A stretch of 64,000 nt of DNA from Litsea cubeba (GCA_012931725.1 WHSA01000385.1:48599-112598), one strand, 5' to 3'; shown: positions 30,110-41,484, numbered from the stretch's first letter. Program-made: numbers and translations. The notes: a model not told the origin generated them from the letters alone.

Positions 30110-30924
30110 GGTGCCTGATTGGACTTATCCAAACTTATGATTAAAGTCAGTTGCCTCAAAGCCTGAAAGGGGAGGAACAAACGGTCAGAGGACCCTGGCC
30201 TGAGTGGCGCAAGGCTCTCCGATGCCTAAGTTAGTGTATGAACTGAACAGAGATCGAAGGAAAAGAGAGACAGAGTAACGGCTCAAGAGGGAATGTCTAT
30301 GCATACCTTTGTTATGGAATGTCATCCTATTTATAGAGGATTCTATCTGATATTTTGGAGTGAGCCCCTAGATTTGATAGGAATGATCTCATTAGCCCAC
30401 AAAGTAATAAATGCGGGTCCATCACAGCCCACAAAGCATTTATTGCCGTCTGATCAACCCACGTTGCATTAAATGCATGTCATGTTGGGCCAGATCGTGT
30501 TGCAAGCCTTTGGCGGTAGGGGTCCCATCGGATCCATCCTCGGGCTCTGCCCTGATTTTGCTACAGCTGATGGATGTCGCCTTGTCAGCGATCTGGCGAA
30601 TATTTTGGACGACTGGGTGGCCCATCTGTCCTAATGGCACGTGCCCATACTCTGCCACGTGTCTGATGACGTGGCGGGTGTAGGGGTGAGACCATGGCTT
30701 TCCTTCATCTCGGTTGCCGACCCGGCTTCCTCAGTCGGGGTCAGGCGCACAGCCGAGGTCAGCCCTCGTAGCCGAGCTCGGCATCGACAGCCAAAGTCAG
30801 GCTGGTTTCGGCCGAGGCTCTGTCCCTGCTGCCGAGGTGTGTCTGGACAGCACGTGGGTGCGCTAATTGACGTCTTATCGCCGAGATCAGCATAATCTCG
30901 GTGTCTTGAAAATCTCCCCACACA
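30110..30924 (-). repeat. 3' LTR of the minus-strand Tat element
   Basis: Matches 41565-42381 closely, including the inverted AGGCATCGGAGAGCC block and the terminal CCCCACACA at 30924. TATAAATA (minus strand) lies at 30328-30335. The outer 30 or so bases of the LTR (TGTAAGTGG...) are missing or replaced at the left edge, which abuts the plus-strand gag debris. Confidence 0.88.
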
Positions 30925-30934
30925 ATTGCCCCCT
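30925..30934 (-). other. Polypurine tract of the minus-strand Tat element
   Basis: The plus strand ATTGCCCCCT reads AGGGGGCAAT on the minus strand, directly before the LTR start TGTGTGGGG. Confidence 0.75.
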
Positions 30935-31191
30935 AGCTTGTGACTTCTTAGGGGCCCTAGCCTTTAGAGGTCGGAAGCTAGAGAGTCCGACCGGAGACGT
31001 TCGATCACTACCCGGCGCCGTTCCACTCTTCGAGGCAATCAATGTTGCACTCTGCTTTCCATAGGAAACGAGGTGGGAGTTATACGTGCCGTTCCATTAC
31101 TGACTATGCGTCAGTTTGATGAGACAGGCGCGAATCGCGATGCCGTCCTTTTGAATTCCTTAATGGCACCCAAGGAGGGCTCCTTCCTCCT

Positions 31192-31197
31192 TATAAA
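31192..31197 (+). promoter_or_regulatory. TATA box for the antisense ORF of the Tat element
   Basis: TATAAA on the plus strand, about 250 bp before the ATG at 31449, in a GC-balanced region. It is followed by a CT-rich leader (CTTCCTCTGTTCTAC) where a start site would be expected. It lies outside the LTR, so the antisense gene seems to carry its own promoter. Inferred from sequence only. Confidence 0.55.
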
Positions 31198-31448
31198 CAG
31201 GGGCGTCTTCCTCTGTTCTACTTTCTTTATTTTTACGTCCGATTTTCGCCCTGTCCTTCATCTTCTCTCAAGATTCTTCCAGAGGTTCAGGCAAGGAAGA
31301 TTGCGAAACGTTGAGGATATCGCGCGCCCAAATCGATTCCTGCTCCTGACTACCCTTCTGCTTCTGTAAGTCACTTCGTGCCTCTGTCTTTTTTAGGGGT
31401 TTTCCCCTCTAGGTTTTTCTTCTTGCCTCCTTCTCCTAGGTTATAGAA

Positions 31449-33815
31449 ATGGCCAGTCCTAGGTTCCAGCTAGAGACACCTGAGGGTATAGCTAGGTTTA
31501 GGGGGACGTATAGTATCCCGGAGGTTCGCCTCAGGCCGGTGACTCCTTTCGACCATGCCCTGTGCTGTTGATCCGACGGTTGGATGCTGTTTCCCCTGAT
31601 TTCTGTTATTGAGGGCGGGGTTAGGTCTCCCTTACACCCCTTGCTCAGGGCCTGCCTCAGTACTTGGTCTCTTGCCCCCTGCCAGTTGATGCCCAACAGC
31701 TACAAGGTCGTCATGGGCACGGCGAAATTAAATGAGGTTTTAGGGATCAACCTTGGTGTTCATGACATCGAGGATGTATATGACATCTGTAAGGCCGAGG
31801 GAGGCAACTACTATCACCGGGTGAAACAGCTCCAGAAGGGCTTCGTCTTGGCTTTGGAAGATTCGGGTAAAAACGCCGAGGACGACCTTTTCTACGTCTC
31901 GAGGGATTAGGAGTTCGGCGCCGGTGAGGACAAAACGCACATGGTCCCGCGCCATCTCGGGGCCGTCCCAAGTAAACATCGCCCCTCCATTTTGCTTATT
32001 TCGTACACCCTTTGAACTGCCGAACTGATATCCTCTTTTGTTTTGCAGAACTGCGAGAGAGGCAGCGTCGAGCGGCGCGCGACGGTTGGAAGAAGAACGT
32101 CGCCGACCATAAAAAGGTCGAAAAGTATACCGGGCACGAGAATAGGTCAGCCTGGAAGCTGCTAGGCTACACGCCGAGGTACCGCGGCCACTACAAGAGG
32201 ATCGGAGCAGCGCCGGAGGACGAGCTGCAGACTGATTTCCCCTTTGTTACTTTGGTAATGCACGGGGGTATTCCTCTGACTGATCCGGTTGCTAGCCGAG
32301 TTGCATCCGGTGCCGAGGCGTCTGCCTCCGCCAAGGTTTATTCATCTGATCAAGGAGGGAGGATGGAAGGCAACTCGCCTGTGCCGGGAACCAAAGATCT
32401 GGAGGCCAAATTCAGGCGCGGGTATTCATCCTCCGCAGCACCTTCCTCTGCCAGCACCCGCGTGGCTTCGGGCTCGGGTGGCGTCGTCGTTACCTCCGCC
32501 TCCGCCCTTGTCATCACCCTGAGCGAGGGAGAGCGAAGACGCTCTCTTGAGCGTACGAGGGACGGGCCTCCGCCCAGAAAGAAATCCAAAGCGGGGGAAA
32601 AGGACTCGGGGGCTGAGCAGGCCCTAAAGGGCAAGACGCCTGCGCGCGTTCCTGGAGGCAAGGCTCCCTCTGAAAAGAGCGCGCCAGCGAGCAGGGCTGC
32701 TGCCTAGACGGTTCACGAAATCAGCGGACTTTCAGGGCAAGGATCGGATCGGCCTCCGGGGCTCGTGTTGTCCGGGCAGCATGGAGGCCGAGGCTGAAGA
32801 TTCAGCCCGGGAGGCCCCTGAACGTGGAGGACCGGGTATTGGGGAACCCTCTTGTCATTGGGGCTCTCGCCAAAGCCTGCGCCCTCCCGCGCGACATGGA
32901 GCAGCTTGCAAAATCCGACAACGAGAAGCTGTTGGCCTCGGCGATTCAGGCCGCTCTCCTAGTAAGTATTCCCGGTGCGTCTCTGATAGATTTCATTCCG
33001 GCTGCTCTTGTCTAATTCGTTCTCCCTTGCAGGATGTTCAGAGGCTCCAGTTGGTGCTAGAAAGGAGCGATAAAAACGTCTCCAGGGTTTCCCAACTGGA
33101 ATCCGAGAGGGAGAAGCTGAGGAAGGAGCTGGCGGTCTTGATGAAGAGCAACGCCGAGCTGACCGCGCAGATGGATGTGGCACTGGCCAGCATCACTGAT
33201 CTCACGTCGACGACCCACCAGCCGAGGAGTGAGATTCGGGTGAAGACAAAAAGGTCGCTCGAACTAGAGGCTGAGCTGGCAAAACAAAAGGCAGAGTCGA
33301 CGGCCGAATCGTCGAGGCAGTGTGCCGAACACGTAGCTAAACGTGCCGAACTGGAGCGGTTGCAAAAGGAGAATGCCAAACTTGCAGCTCAGCGTGCCGA
33401 AGTGGAGCGGCTGCAGAAGGAAAGCGCCGATCTCAAGTCTTCGCTGTGGGCTGAAGTCCATATCGCCTTCCAGAAGGGAGTGGACCGGGCCACGGAGGAA
33501 TATGAAAGACAGGTGGAGGAGATAACCTCCATTCTGTTCGAGGAGGGATGCCGGGCCGCATTGAAAGAGGCGGGAGTTCTTGAAGATCACCCGGTCTATC
33601 AAAACCTGCCGAAGTACTCAGGCCCGGAACCCGAACCGAGTCCTGCCCCACTGCCTGAGACTTTCCGGGTCGAAGCCCCTGCTGCTGACCCTCTCTTGGA
33701 CGGTGCTCCATCTATCCCTGCTGCGGGCGATGCTCCATCTATCCCTCCTGCGGGCGATGCTCCAGAGACGACTGCGGCTGCTGTCGAGACCGCCGGTCCC
33801 CCGGAGAAACAGTGA
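31449..33815 (+). pseudogene. Antisense ORF of the Tat element, three exons, coiled-coil protein
   Basis: The best model is exons 31449-31971, 32049-32961 and 33033-33815, with GT-AG introns at 31972-32048 and 32962-33032 that restore frame across both junctions. Exon 1 starts MASPRFQLETPEGIARFRGT and contains HPLLRACLSTWSLAPCQLMP, the conserved plant-transposon-protein domain. Exon 2 carries KLRERQRRAARDGWKK and a Ser/Ala-rich, basic middle (ERRRSLERTRDGPPPRKKSK, possible nuclear signal). Exon 3 is a long Glu/Lys/Gln coiled coil, then an acidic Pro-rich tail. Defects: TGA at 31569, TAG at 31908 (expected Trp in RDWEF), TAG at 32705 and a frameshift between about 32750 and 32820. Its role in Tat biology is unknown. 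Confidence 0.78.
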
Positions 33816-34884
33816 GGGTGCTGACCAAGTCGCCGAAGTCCCTGAAGCTTTTTTAATACTCTGTTTTTCCTACTTTCAAATTGTAATCGTTTTATCCTTT
33901 GAATGAAAAGCCAAGTTAATTCAGTCGAGCTGTCTCCTTTCTTTTCCTTTCGAGTCCGGCCTCTTTTTGTTTGAGTCCGACTAAATGCTGTGGTATGAGA
34001 GCTGCCTGAGTTGGAAAGAGTATACCTAGCGGTCTTCATAGTTATCCACCCTGGTATCCCGCATTCCGAGGCTCATAAATAGCAATAAGTACAGCGGTAC
34101 GACCAATGCGGAAAACGAGGAAATGGCTCCACTTGTCACCATCGGACCTATTAGTCAATTCATAGGAAACGTGCGCTCCACGCGAGGCATGGGAGACCTC
34201 GCCTCATAAATAGGTCCTTGAGTATTGAGCCCTTCTCCCCCCTATAAATAAGGGGGGTAAGTCTGCCATGGAAGAGGAAAAAAGAAAAAAGAAACATAAA
34301 CTAGTGGCCCCTTTCGTCCCTCACAGCCATGAGGATCCGTCCGCCTCTACCAGACACTCTGGTAGTTTCATTTCTCAGGATTGCCTCGGAACTCGCCGCC
34401 CCGCACGGTTCCCTTGCGGCAGAGAACTTCCTCCAGGAGAGGCTGTACCCAGTGGACGTGGTCTGCGCGTTCGTGGTCCACGCGTTCTCTGTACGTGGGT
34501 CCACGACCAACTCCTATTGATGCGGCTGCGTGGAGGTCGACTTCTGTCGATGTAGCTGGGAGTTGGTTGCAGACTTGGTTCTGTTGCGATCCAAGCATCG
34601 GCAGTGGACCAGGAGCTTAAGCTTGTTTGCAAACTTTGGTCTCACTGACCAAAGGGTATTGTAGAGCTTCTGGCACTGAGGACCAGATCGAGAAGCCTCC
34701 AAGCTGAGGACCAATGAAGATCAGAGTCACCAAGCTTCCTTTCTTTTTTTGTTTTTAGAGGACTGCGAGCCTCCTTATTGTATTTTTCTTTGCTTTTCTG
34801 CAACTCATGTAATGAGAATATTATATTTAATAAAAATGAAGTTCGTTCCAATTCAAATGGACTGTGTTTTTCTGTATCTATTGC
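33816..34884 (+). other. Spacer between antisense ORF and tandem repeats, with a second plus-strand TATA
   Basis: Non-coding interior of the Tat element. TATAAATA at 34243-34250, within CCCCCTATAAATAAGGGGGG-like context, and ATGs shortly after suggest a second plus-strand promoter or an embedded LTR scrap. AATATTATATTTAATAAAA at about 34818-34836 could act as a poly(A) region. The short frames here carry no recognisable domain. Confidence 0.45.
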
Positions 34885-34890
34885 CTTTTC

Positions 34891-35000
34891 TGCATCTTTG
34901 TGCTTCTTTTTTCTGTACTTGCACTGCTTTTCTGCATCTCTGTGCTTCTTTTTTCTGTACTTGCACTGCTTTTCTGCATCTCAGTGCTTCTGCTGCTGTC
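34891..35000 (+). repeat. 42-bp tandem repeat, about 2.5 copies
   Basis: TGCATCT-TGTGCTTC units begin at 34891, 34933 and 34975, exactly 42 bp apart. It lies next to the larger 117-bp array in the 3' non-coding part of the Tat element. Confidence 0.85.
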
Positions 35001-35084
35001 TTTGTAAAGACAGCTATTGGCCGAGGTGAACCCAGAATTTTGAGGAACTCGGTTGTGAGAGCCTGGGCCCGAGATCGATCTCGG

Positions 35085-35622
35085 GAGGTGTATGGACCCA
35101 GAATTTTAGGAGCGACTGGGTGTATGAACCATGTAGGTCCCTGGGTGCGTGAACCCAAAATTTTGAGAAGCCTGGGTGTATGAACCCGAGGTCAGTCTCA
35201 GGGTGTATGAACCCAGAATTTCAGGAGCGACTGGGTGTATGAACCCTAAGTCAGTCCCTGGGTGTGTGAACCCAAAATTTTGGGAAGCCTGGGTGTATGA
35301 ACCCGAGGTCAGTCTCAGGGTGTATGAACCCAGAGTTTTAGGAGCGACTGGGTGTATGAACCCTAAGTCAGTCCCTAGGTGCGTGAACCCAAAGTTTTGG
35401 GAAGCCTGGGTGTATGAACCCGAGGTCAGTCCCAAGGTGTATGAACCCAGAGTTTTAGGAGCGACTGGGTGTATGAACCCTAAGTCAGTCCCTGGGTGCG
35501 TGAACCCAAAGTTTTGGGAAGCCTGAGTGTATGAACCCCAGGTCAGTCCCAGGGTGTATGAACCTAGAGTTTTAGGAGCGACTAGGTGTATGAACCCTAA
35601 GTCAGTCCCTGGTATCTGCTGC
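35085..35622 (+). repeat. 117-bp tandem repeat built from four related sub-units
   Basis: Corresponding positions recur at 35204, 35321, 35438 and 35555, exactly 117 bp apart, with partial copies on each side. Each unit has four sub-units of 27-32 bp starting GGGTGTATGAACCC or GGGTGTGTGAACCC. The sub-units alternate between an AGAATTTTAGGAGCGACT-like and a TAAGTCAGTCCCT-like ending. The array lies between integrase and the antisense ORF, where Tat elements are known to carry variable tandem repeats that can seed satellites. The long open frames on both strands are repeat artefacts. Confidence 0.92.
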
Positions 35623-35697
35623 TGTCGAACTCCGAAATTCAATGGCGCAAATTGTGGACAAGGCGAAGGCTGCTTTTATTGACCATGAAATTTCTAT

Positions 35698-37410
35698 TAC
35701 ATCTCTAGAAAAAGAACTTCTTGAGGTGGGATGCATTCCACGGCCTCGGCAACCGCCTTCCCTCTAAGTCCTCGAGCTTGTATGAAGATCGCCATGCTAC
35801 TGAAACCACTCTGAACGGGCCATGCTAATTTGGAGCTAGTTTGCCTTCGTTTGGATTTTTGTCAGACGGGAGCATCTTCTTCAGGACCAGTTCCCCTATC
35901 GAGAAACTCCTCTCCTTGACCCTTTCGTTGTATCCTTTGGCTAGCCGCTGCTGGCAGTCGGCCAGTCGTATGGCCGCCGCTTCTCTGCGCTCGTCGGCCA
36001 GATCCAGTTCCATTGCTAGGTTCATCTCGTTTCGGCCCTGATTGACAAGTTCTGATCTCAGAGTGGGGAGACCAATCTCCAGGGGAATGACTGCTTCCAT
36101 CCCATAGGCCAAAGAAAAAGGTATTGCCGAAGTGCAGGGTTGTCCTGTACACCCATAGAACGCTAGGGAGCTCCTCTACCCATCTTTCTTTTGCCCGATC
36201 CAGTCGCTTTTTCAGGCCGTCAAGTCATACTTTGTTAGAAATCTCGGCCTGACCAATTCTTTGTGGGTACGCCAGGGTGGAGTAGTGGTTTCTGATGGCA
36301 TGCTTTTGACAGAAGTCTCTGAAGAAATTGGAGTCGAACTGAGTCCTATTGTCCGAGTTCAAAGGTTTAGGGATGCCGAACCTTGTAATGATATTCTTCC
36401 ACACGAAATTCTTGGAATCCCTCTCGGTGATGGAGGACAGCGGTTCAGCTTCTACCCACTTTGTGAAATTATCCGTGGCAACTATTAGCCATCTTTTGTT
36501 CCCTAGAGCCCGGCGGAGCGGTCCCACAATGTCCAGCCCCCATTGGGCGAAGAGCCACGGGCTAAAGAGGGGGCTCAGGTCCTGCGCTGGCTGATGAAGG
36601 GAATGGGAGAACTTCTGGCACTTTTCACACTTCCTTGCGTATATCTGCGCGTCCTTCTGCATATACGGCCACCGATAACCTTGGCTGATAGCTCGATATG
36701 CCAGCGACCGTCCTCCGATGTGGCTTCCACAAATCCTTTCATGAATCTCGTACAAAAAGTCGTCAACCTTTCTCGGATGAACGCATTGGAGATAGGGACC
36801 TGTGAAGGATTTTCTGTAGAGCTTGCCTTCGGGAGACAGCCAGAATCGAGCTGCCTTAATTCTAATCCGGTAAGCTTCATTTTTGTCTTCGGGGAGTTGA
36901 TAATCTTTGAGGTAGGAAGTGATCGGGTCCATCCAACTTGGGCCAAGATCAAGGCACAGAACCTGCCGAGATGGATGGAGCTCCAAGCTTGATCTTGGTA
37001 TCGACCCAACCTCAATAGTCCTCTTCTTTCCTTCTTCGACAGCGGAGGCCAAGTTTGTGAGCGCATCAGCATGCATGTTAGTATCCCTGGAGATTTGCCT
37101 GACTTCGGCTGTCTGGAAACGAGAGAGAAGTTTCTTTGCGAGGGCCAGATAGGCCGCCATCCTGTCGTCCCGGGCTTGGTAATCTCTAGTTCGTTTTCTC
37201 GTGACCAATTGTGAATCACTGAAGATCACCAATTGCCGAGCTCCGAGGATTTGGGCGTTGTTTAGTCCCGCAATCAGAGCCTCGTACTCTACTTCGTTGT
37301 TTGTTGCTTTGAAGTCCAGGGTCAAAGCTTGTTCTATGACCAATCCTTCTGGCGATTGGAGGACTACGCCCGCGCTAGCTCTCTTAGAAGTAGAGAACGA
37401 AGACTTTCCC
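35698..37410 (-). pseudogene. Tat pol: second RNase H (aRNH) and integrase
   Basis: Minus strand. The aRNH begins near 37403 (FSTSKRASAGVVLQSPEG), then TNNEVEYEALIAGLNNAQIL (catalytic E), VIFSDSQLV (catalytic D) and TNMHADALTNLAS. Integrase follows: zinc domain HERICGSHIGG with CEKCQKF, then WGLDIVGPL (D), NSDNRTQFD (D) and GQAEISNKV (E), so the DDE triad is present. A frameshift lies at about 36225. The C-terminus continues in other frames through MAYGMEAVIPLEIGLP and ERSFSIGELVLKKMLP to about 35698 after a stop at 35825. Integrase would insert the cDNA copy. Confidence 0.9.
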
Positions 37411-37419
37411 TGCCGAGTT

Positions 37420-37884
37420 AAGGGCCTAGCTCTGAGATAGTTCATCGACCTCGGTGGCTTCACTTTCATGCCGTATGCCCCACAGTTTGGTGCTAGGTTG
37501 GGCTGAAGCCGAGCTCGGAGAAACGAACTCAACAATGAAGTCTGCCAAGATCTGGGCTTTGATCGCAATCCTGGGTTGATATTGGATATCATACTGCCCC
37601 AGTTCGACCGCCCACTTGGAGATCCTACCTGAAAAGTCAGCTTTTCTAAAAATAGGCCGGAGTGGGTGCTCCGTAACAACCACAATAGTATGAGACTGGA
37701 AGTAATGAGAGAGCTTGCGAGAGGCACTGAAGAGTGCCAACATGAGCTTCTGGAGTAAGAGGTATCTGGTCTCAGCGTCAAGGAGGATCTTGCTCGTGTA
37801 ATAGATCGATTTTTGTACTTTATCTTCCACTTTTACGAGGACAGAGCTCACTGCATGATCCGAGACTGCCAGATAAAAATACAA
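37420..37884 (-). pseudogene. Tat pol: RNase H domain adjoining RT
   Basis: The minus-strand frame reads MYFYLAVSDHAVSSVLVKVE, SIYYTSKILLDAETRYLLLQ, LMLALFSASRKLSHYFQSHT and ISKWAVELGQYDIQYQPRIA, standard for the gypsy-type RNase H C-terminal to RT. It ends at a stop near 37432 before the linker to the second RNase H. It would degrade the RNA template during reverse transcription. Confidence 0.88.
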
Positions 37885-38044
37885 CGTCTCTCCCTGAGTT
37901 GGGGTGGAGAGTAAGGGTGGTGAAGAGAGATAAGTTAAGGGTGGTGAAGAGAGATAGGTTTTGAGTGCTTGCAGTGCTTGGTCGCACTCAGGGGTCCATT
38001 GAAATTTTAAGTTTTTCCTTAGAAGTTGAAAGAAAGGCCTGCAC

Positions 38045-39116
38045 TTATCTGACGATCTGCTGATGAATCAGTTGAGTGCGGCGGCCATTCCAGTTAGCTT
38101 TTGGACATCCTTTGTAGTCGTCGGACTCTGGACTCCCAAGATCGCCGTAATCTGGTCCGGATTGGCTTCTATCCCTCTCCGTGTCACCAAACTTCCAAGG
38201 AATTTGCCGGAAGTGACGCCGAAAGCGCATTTGGAGGCGTTCAGCTTGAGCCTGAATTCCCTGAGTATACTGAAGACTTGAGCCAAATCTGCCAGATGGT
38301 CTTGAGACTGCTTGGATTTGACGACCATGTCGTCAATATATAGTTATATACATCGATGGTCGTGCCGAGCTGAGCCTGGAACATCTTCGCGATGAGTCGC
38401 TGGTAGGTGGCGCCGGCGTTTTTGAATCTAAAAGGCATCACCTTATAACAATAAGTGCCGCGGGGGGTGATGAACGCAGTCTTCTCCTCGTCTGGCCCAA
38501 ACATCGGAATCTGGTGATAACCTCGATAAGCGTCGAGGAAGCTCATCCTATTGTGGCCAGCAGTGGCGTCGATCATTTGATTAATTTTTGGAAGCGGGAA
38601 GCTATCCTTCGGGCAAGCTTTGTTGAGGTCGGTGAAATCGACGCACACCCTCCACTGGCCGGTTTTCTTCTTGATGACCACCGTGTTGGCTAACCAGACC
38701 GGGTACTGGACTTCTCTGATCGTTTCAGCCTATAGCAACCTGTCGACCTCTTCGACTACGGCTTCTGTCTGCGACAAACCTGTCCTGCAGGCCTTTTGCA
38801 TTACGGGCTTGTGGTTGGGATCCACGTTCAGCTTGTGACACATGACTTCAGGGTCGATTCCGGGCATTTCGCTCGGAGTTCAGGCGAAGACATCCCTGTT
38901 CTGCATCAAGAATTTTGAGAGCTCGGTCTTCTCAGGGTCAGCAAGCTGGCTGCCGAGCAGGAAGAATCTGTCTGGGTCGAGTGGATCAATCCTGATCTCG
39001 GCTAGGTCCTCGATGCTCTTCTTCTCAGGGTCTCGGCCGATTTCGTCCAGCTCCCTTTCGAGCTCTGCCATGTGCACTTGCCCCGGCTCTTTTTCTCCAG
39101 GAACGACAGCCATCAC
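38045..39116 (-). pseudogene. Tat pol: reverse transcriptase
   Basis: The pre-RT frame begins near 39116 (MAVVPGEKEPGQVHMAELER). After stops, RT motifs follow: WLANTVVIKKKTGQWRVCVD, FTDLNKACPKDSFPLPKINQ, MSFLDAYRGYHQI (catalytic D), EKTAFITPRGTYCYKVMPFR and FKNAGATYQRL. The active-site YIDDM is still encoded near 38340-38326, but a small local duplication (TATAACTATATA) shifts the frame just before it. The palm continues as SILREFRLKLNASKCAFGVT. Confidence 0.9.
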
Positions 39117-39200
39117 GCACTGCTTGGCCAGTTACTAATTTCCGTCCACAGTGATCACTTCCATCTTGCCCTCCTTGTTCTCAAGCAAGAACTTCAGCTT

Positions 39201-39509
39201 CTAGTGGAAAGTGGAGGGAACTGCTTCCATAGTGTGGAGCCAAGTCCTATCCATAATAGCATTGTAGGGGGAGGGTGCGTCCACTACTAGGAAGTCGGTC
39301 ATCACAGAGGCTCCACCCACTCGAGTCTCCAAAGTGATCCTTCCTTTGGGGTAGACCGATTTGGCGCTGAACCCTATTAGAGGCGTACGGGCCTCTTTTA
39401 AATCAGCCTCCGAGAGACCCATCTTCTTGAAACATCCAAAGTAGAGGATTTCGGACGAGCTGCCGAAGTCAATGAGGATTCTCTTCACTGTGAAGCCCCG
39501 CAGCTTCAA
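39201..39509 (-). pseudogene. Tat pol: aspartic protease region
   Basis: The minus-strand frame reads KLRGFTVKRILIDFGSSSEI followed by LYFGCFKKMGL. The active site is usually (A/I)LIDNGSSADIL, so the D-F-G-S-S here keeps the D but is altered next to it. Then KGRITLETRVGGASVMTDFL, VVDAPSPYNAIMDRTWL follow, as in Tat proteases. It ends in a stop at 39201. It would process the Gag-Pol polyprotein. Confidence 0.85.
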
Positions 39510-39893
39510 TGTCAGGAGCAGAGGATCGTTATGGGGGAGCTAAACTCCTTCAAGGTCCTTTTCCGAAAAACAGATAGCTGGGCGCTCACGCCGTGCTCTC
39601 TTTGACGCTGGTCCGAGCTCAGCTCTCATCACTTCTTTCCCATGAGAGGCCTACCTGGCCTCGGTACGAGCCTGGGCGCTGCCCCTCGGGGAGGCGGAAG
39701 GCACCGAGTGTGCCAGGTGGATGACGTTGATGATCTTCTCTGATCCATCGCTGTCCGGGTCCTTGTCGCTGCTTTGATGAATCCGGCCATTGCCAGCATC
39801 TCCTGTTTTGATATAATCCTTCAGGTGGCCTTCCTTGGCGAGCTTCTCCAGGTGTGACTTCAGGATCCTACACTCCTTGGTTTTATGCCCATT

Positions 39894-41484
39894 TTACTTG
39901 TGGTAGGCGCAAAACCTGTTCTGGTCACGGGAGGAGGGATCACTCTGCATGGGCTGAGGCCAGCTGAAGTACGGTCGGTGTTTGATCTTGTTCATGATTT
40001 GATGGATCGGTTCCTTGAAGATGGTATTCACAGCTTGGTAGGAATTGGAGGGAGGCCTGGGCTTCCTGCTGCCCCCAGATTTGGATGCTGGGGTCTTTGC
40101 CGAGGTCGAAACCCAAGCTTGGTTCGGCTCTTCTTTTCGGAAGGGCTTCTTATCCTTCTTATGAGGCTGGTCGCCCTTGTCCTTGTGCCCTGAGCCGTGG
40201 CTCTCCCGGGCCCGAATATCATCTTCAACCTGAGCAATATAGCGCTTCACCCTAGACATCAGCGCCGGCACGGAGGTAACAGGGTCTCCAACCAGGTCTT
40301 TCCTAAGCTCATTTCCTGGTAACAAAGTATTCTGGAAAGCAAAAACTGCCACCTCGTCTTTGGAGACTTCGATTTGGCATACGTCGCCCAGAATCGCTTG
40401 GCGAATTGGGTGATGTTCTCGCCCTGCTTCATCTTCAGGGCTAGTATATCAGCGTCGGTCTTGGGAATGACACTGTAGGCTTGAAACTTCTTCAAGAAGG
40501 AGAGCTGGAGCTGCCTCTAACTCGAGATAGATCTCTCTGGGAGGGCGCAAAACCACTTCAGGGGGAGGTCACCCAGACTGGAAGAGAAGATTTTACAGTT
40601 AAGGTGGCCCTCGTCCCCCTAGATTGACAGCTTCTGGGAGAAGTGTAGGAGATGAGCGGCGGGATCTGAGACTATGTCGTAAAGGACGAATCGCGGGACG
40701 GAGAACTTCTTGGGCAGGAGAGTCTCTTTGATCTCCCGAGTAAAGGGGGAGACCCCCAGATCGGCAGGGCCACAAATATCCTGCTGGTCTCGGGCGAGTC
40801 CGGCCATCTCCAAGTTGCGCTGAACTGCCAGCTTAATGCGCCTGTCGAGCCATTCTCGCTTGTCATCTCTCTCTGGTGAGAGTGTCTCTGACTTCCTCTT
40901 CGAGTGGCTTCGACTGTGATGGTTGCAGGCTCGGCTGTCTCGGCTGCGATGGCTTTGACTATTACTCGAACCCTCGTTGTGGGCCCAGGTGCGCTTTTCA
41001 TCCAGATAGGTTCTCAAATCCTCTTGGGAGGAAGGGATCGCCCTGCTCTGGGTGGCCCTCCTCTCGCCTTGGCATCCGGAGGGTTGCTTTAACGAGGTCG
41101 CTCCTCCAGCTCTTAGTTGCTGCTGGAGCTGGCGGATTAACTTCTCTTGCTCCTGGATGAGGATGTTTTGGGCCACGACGTCCCCACCGCCAGTAAGGTG
41201 GCGCGAACGGTGCAACCTGCTAACCGCTACAGATTTGTCCCTCTGGGGATGCTCCTGTCGCCGTTCGTCCCGTTGGGGAGGCATACTTCCTCGCCCGGGG
41301 ATGAATCCTCAACTTGCTCTGGGAATGGAACCTGGACGAAGAGGTGTGTGTCCGGGTGCTCTTCCCCGACAACTGCGCCAGGTCCTGCCCTGGAGCGCCT
41401 TTGAGGAGGGGCGTCCGGCGACGGGCCCGGTAGCTGGACCAATGCTCTCGAGGATTCTCTGCCTTTCTTAGCTTTCGGAGGCAT
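39894..41484 (-). pseudogene. Tat gag, frameshifted
   Basis: Starts at ATG 41484 (MPPKAKKGRESSRALVQLPG), about 30 bp after the PBS. It passes through frames with LIRQLQQQLRAGG, RRIKLAVQRNLEMAGLA and KKFSVPRFVLYDIVSDPAAH (capsid start), then MKQGENITQFAKRFWATYAK and TLLPGNELRKDLVGDPVTSV. It ends with RFCAYHK at 39894, just before the usual NGHxTxxC knuckle-like region, which continues weakly beyond the stop. At least three frame disruptions are present. Confidence 0.88.

Noticed and set aside
32350..32661. Minus-strand frames opposite the antisense ORF
   Set aside because: Shadows of the plus-strand coding sequence, which has splice-consistent exons and conserved motifs.
35106..35642. 178-codon minus-strand frame and overlapping plus-strand frame in the 35-kb repeats
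   Set aside because: Both are translations of the 117-bp tandem repeat (period divisible by 3, so frames stay open). No domain and no independent coding evidence.
37201..37781. First 118 codons of the long minus-strand frame ending at 36225
   Set aside because: This part overlaps the RNase H coding sequence in a different frame. The true second RNase H begins near 37403.
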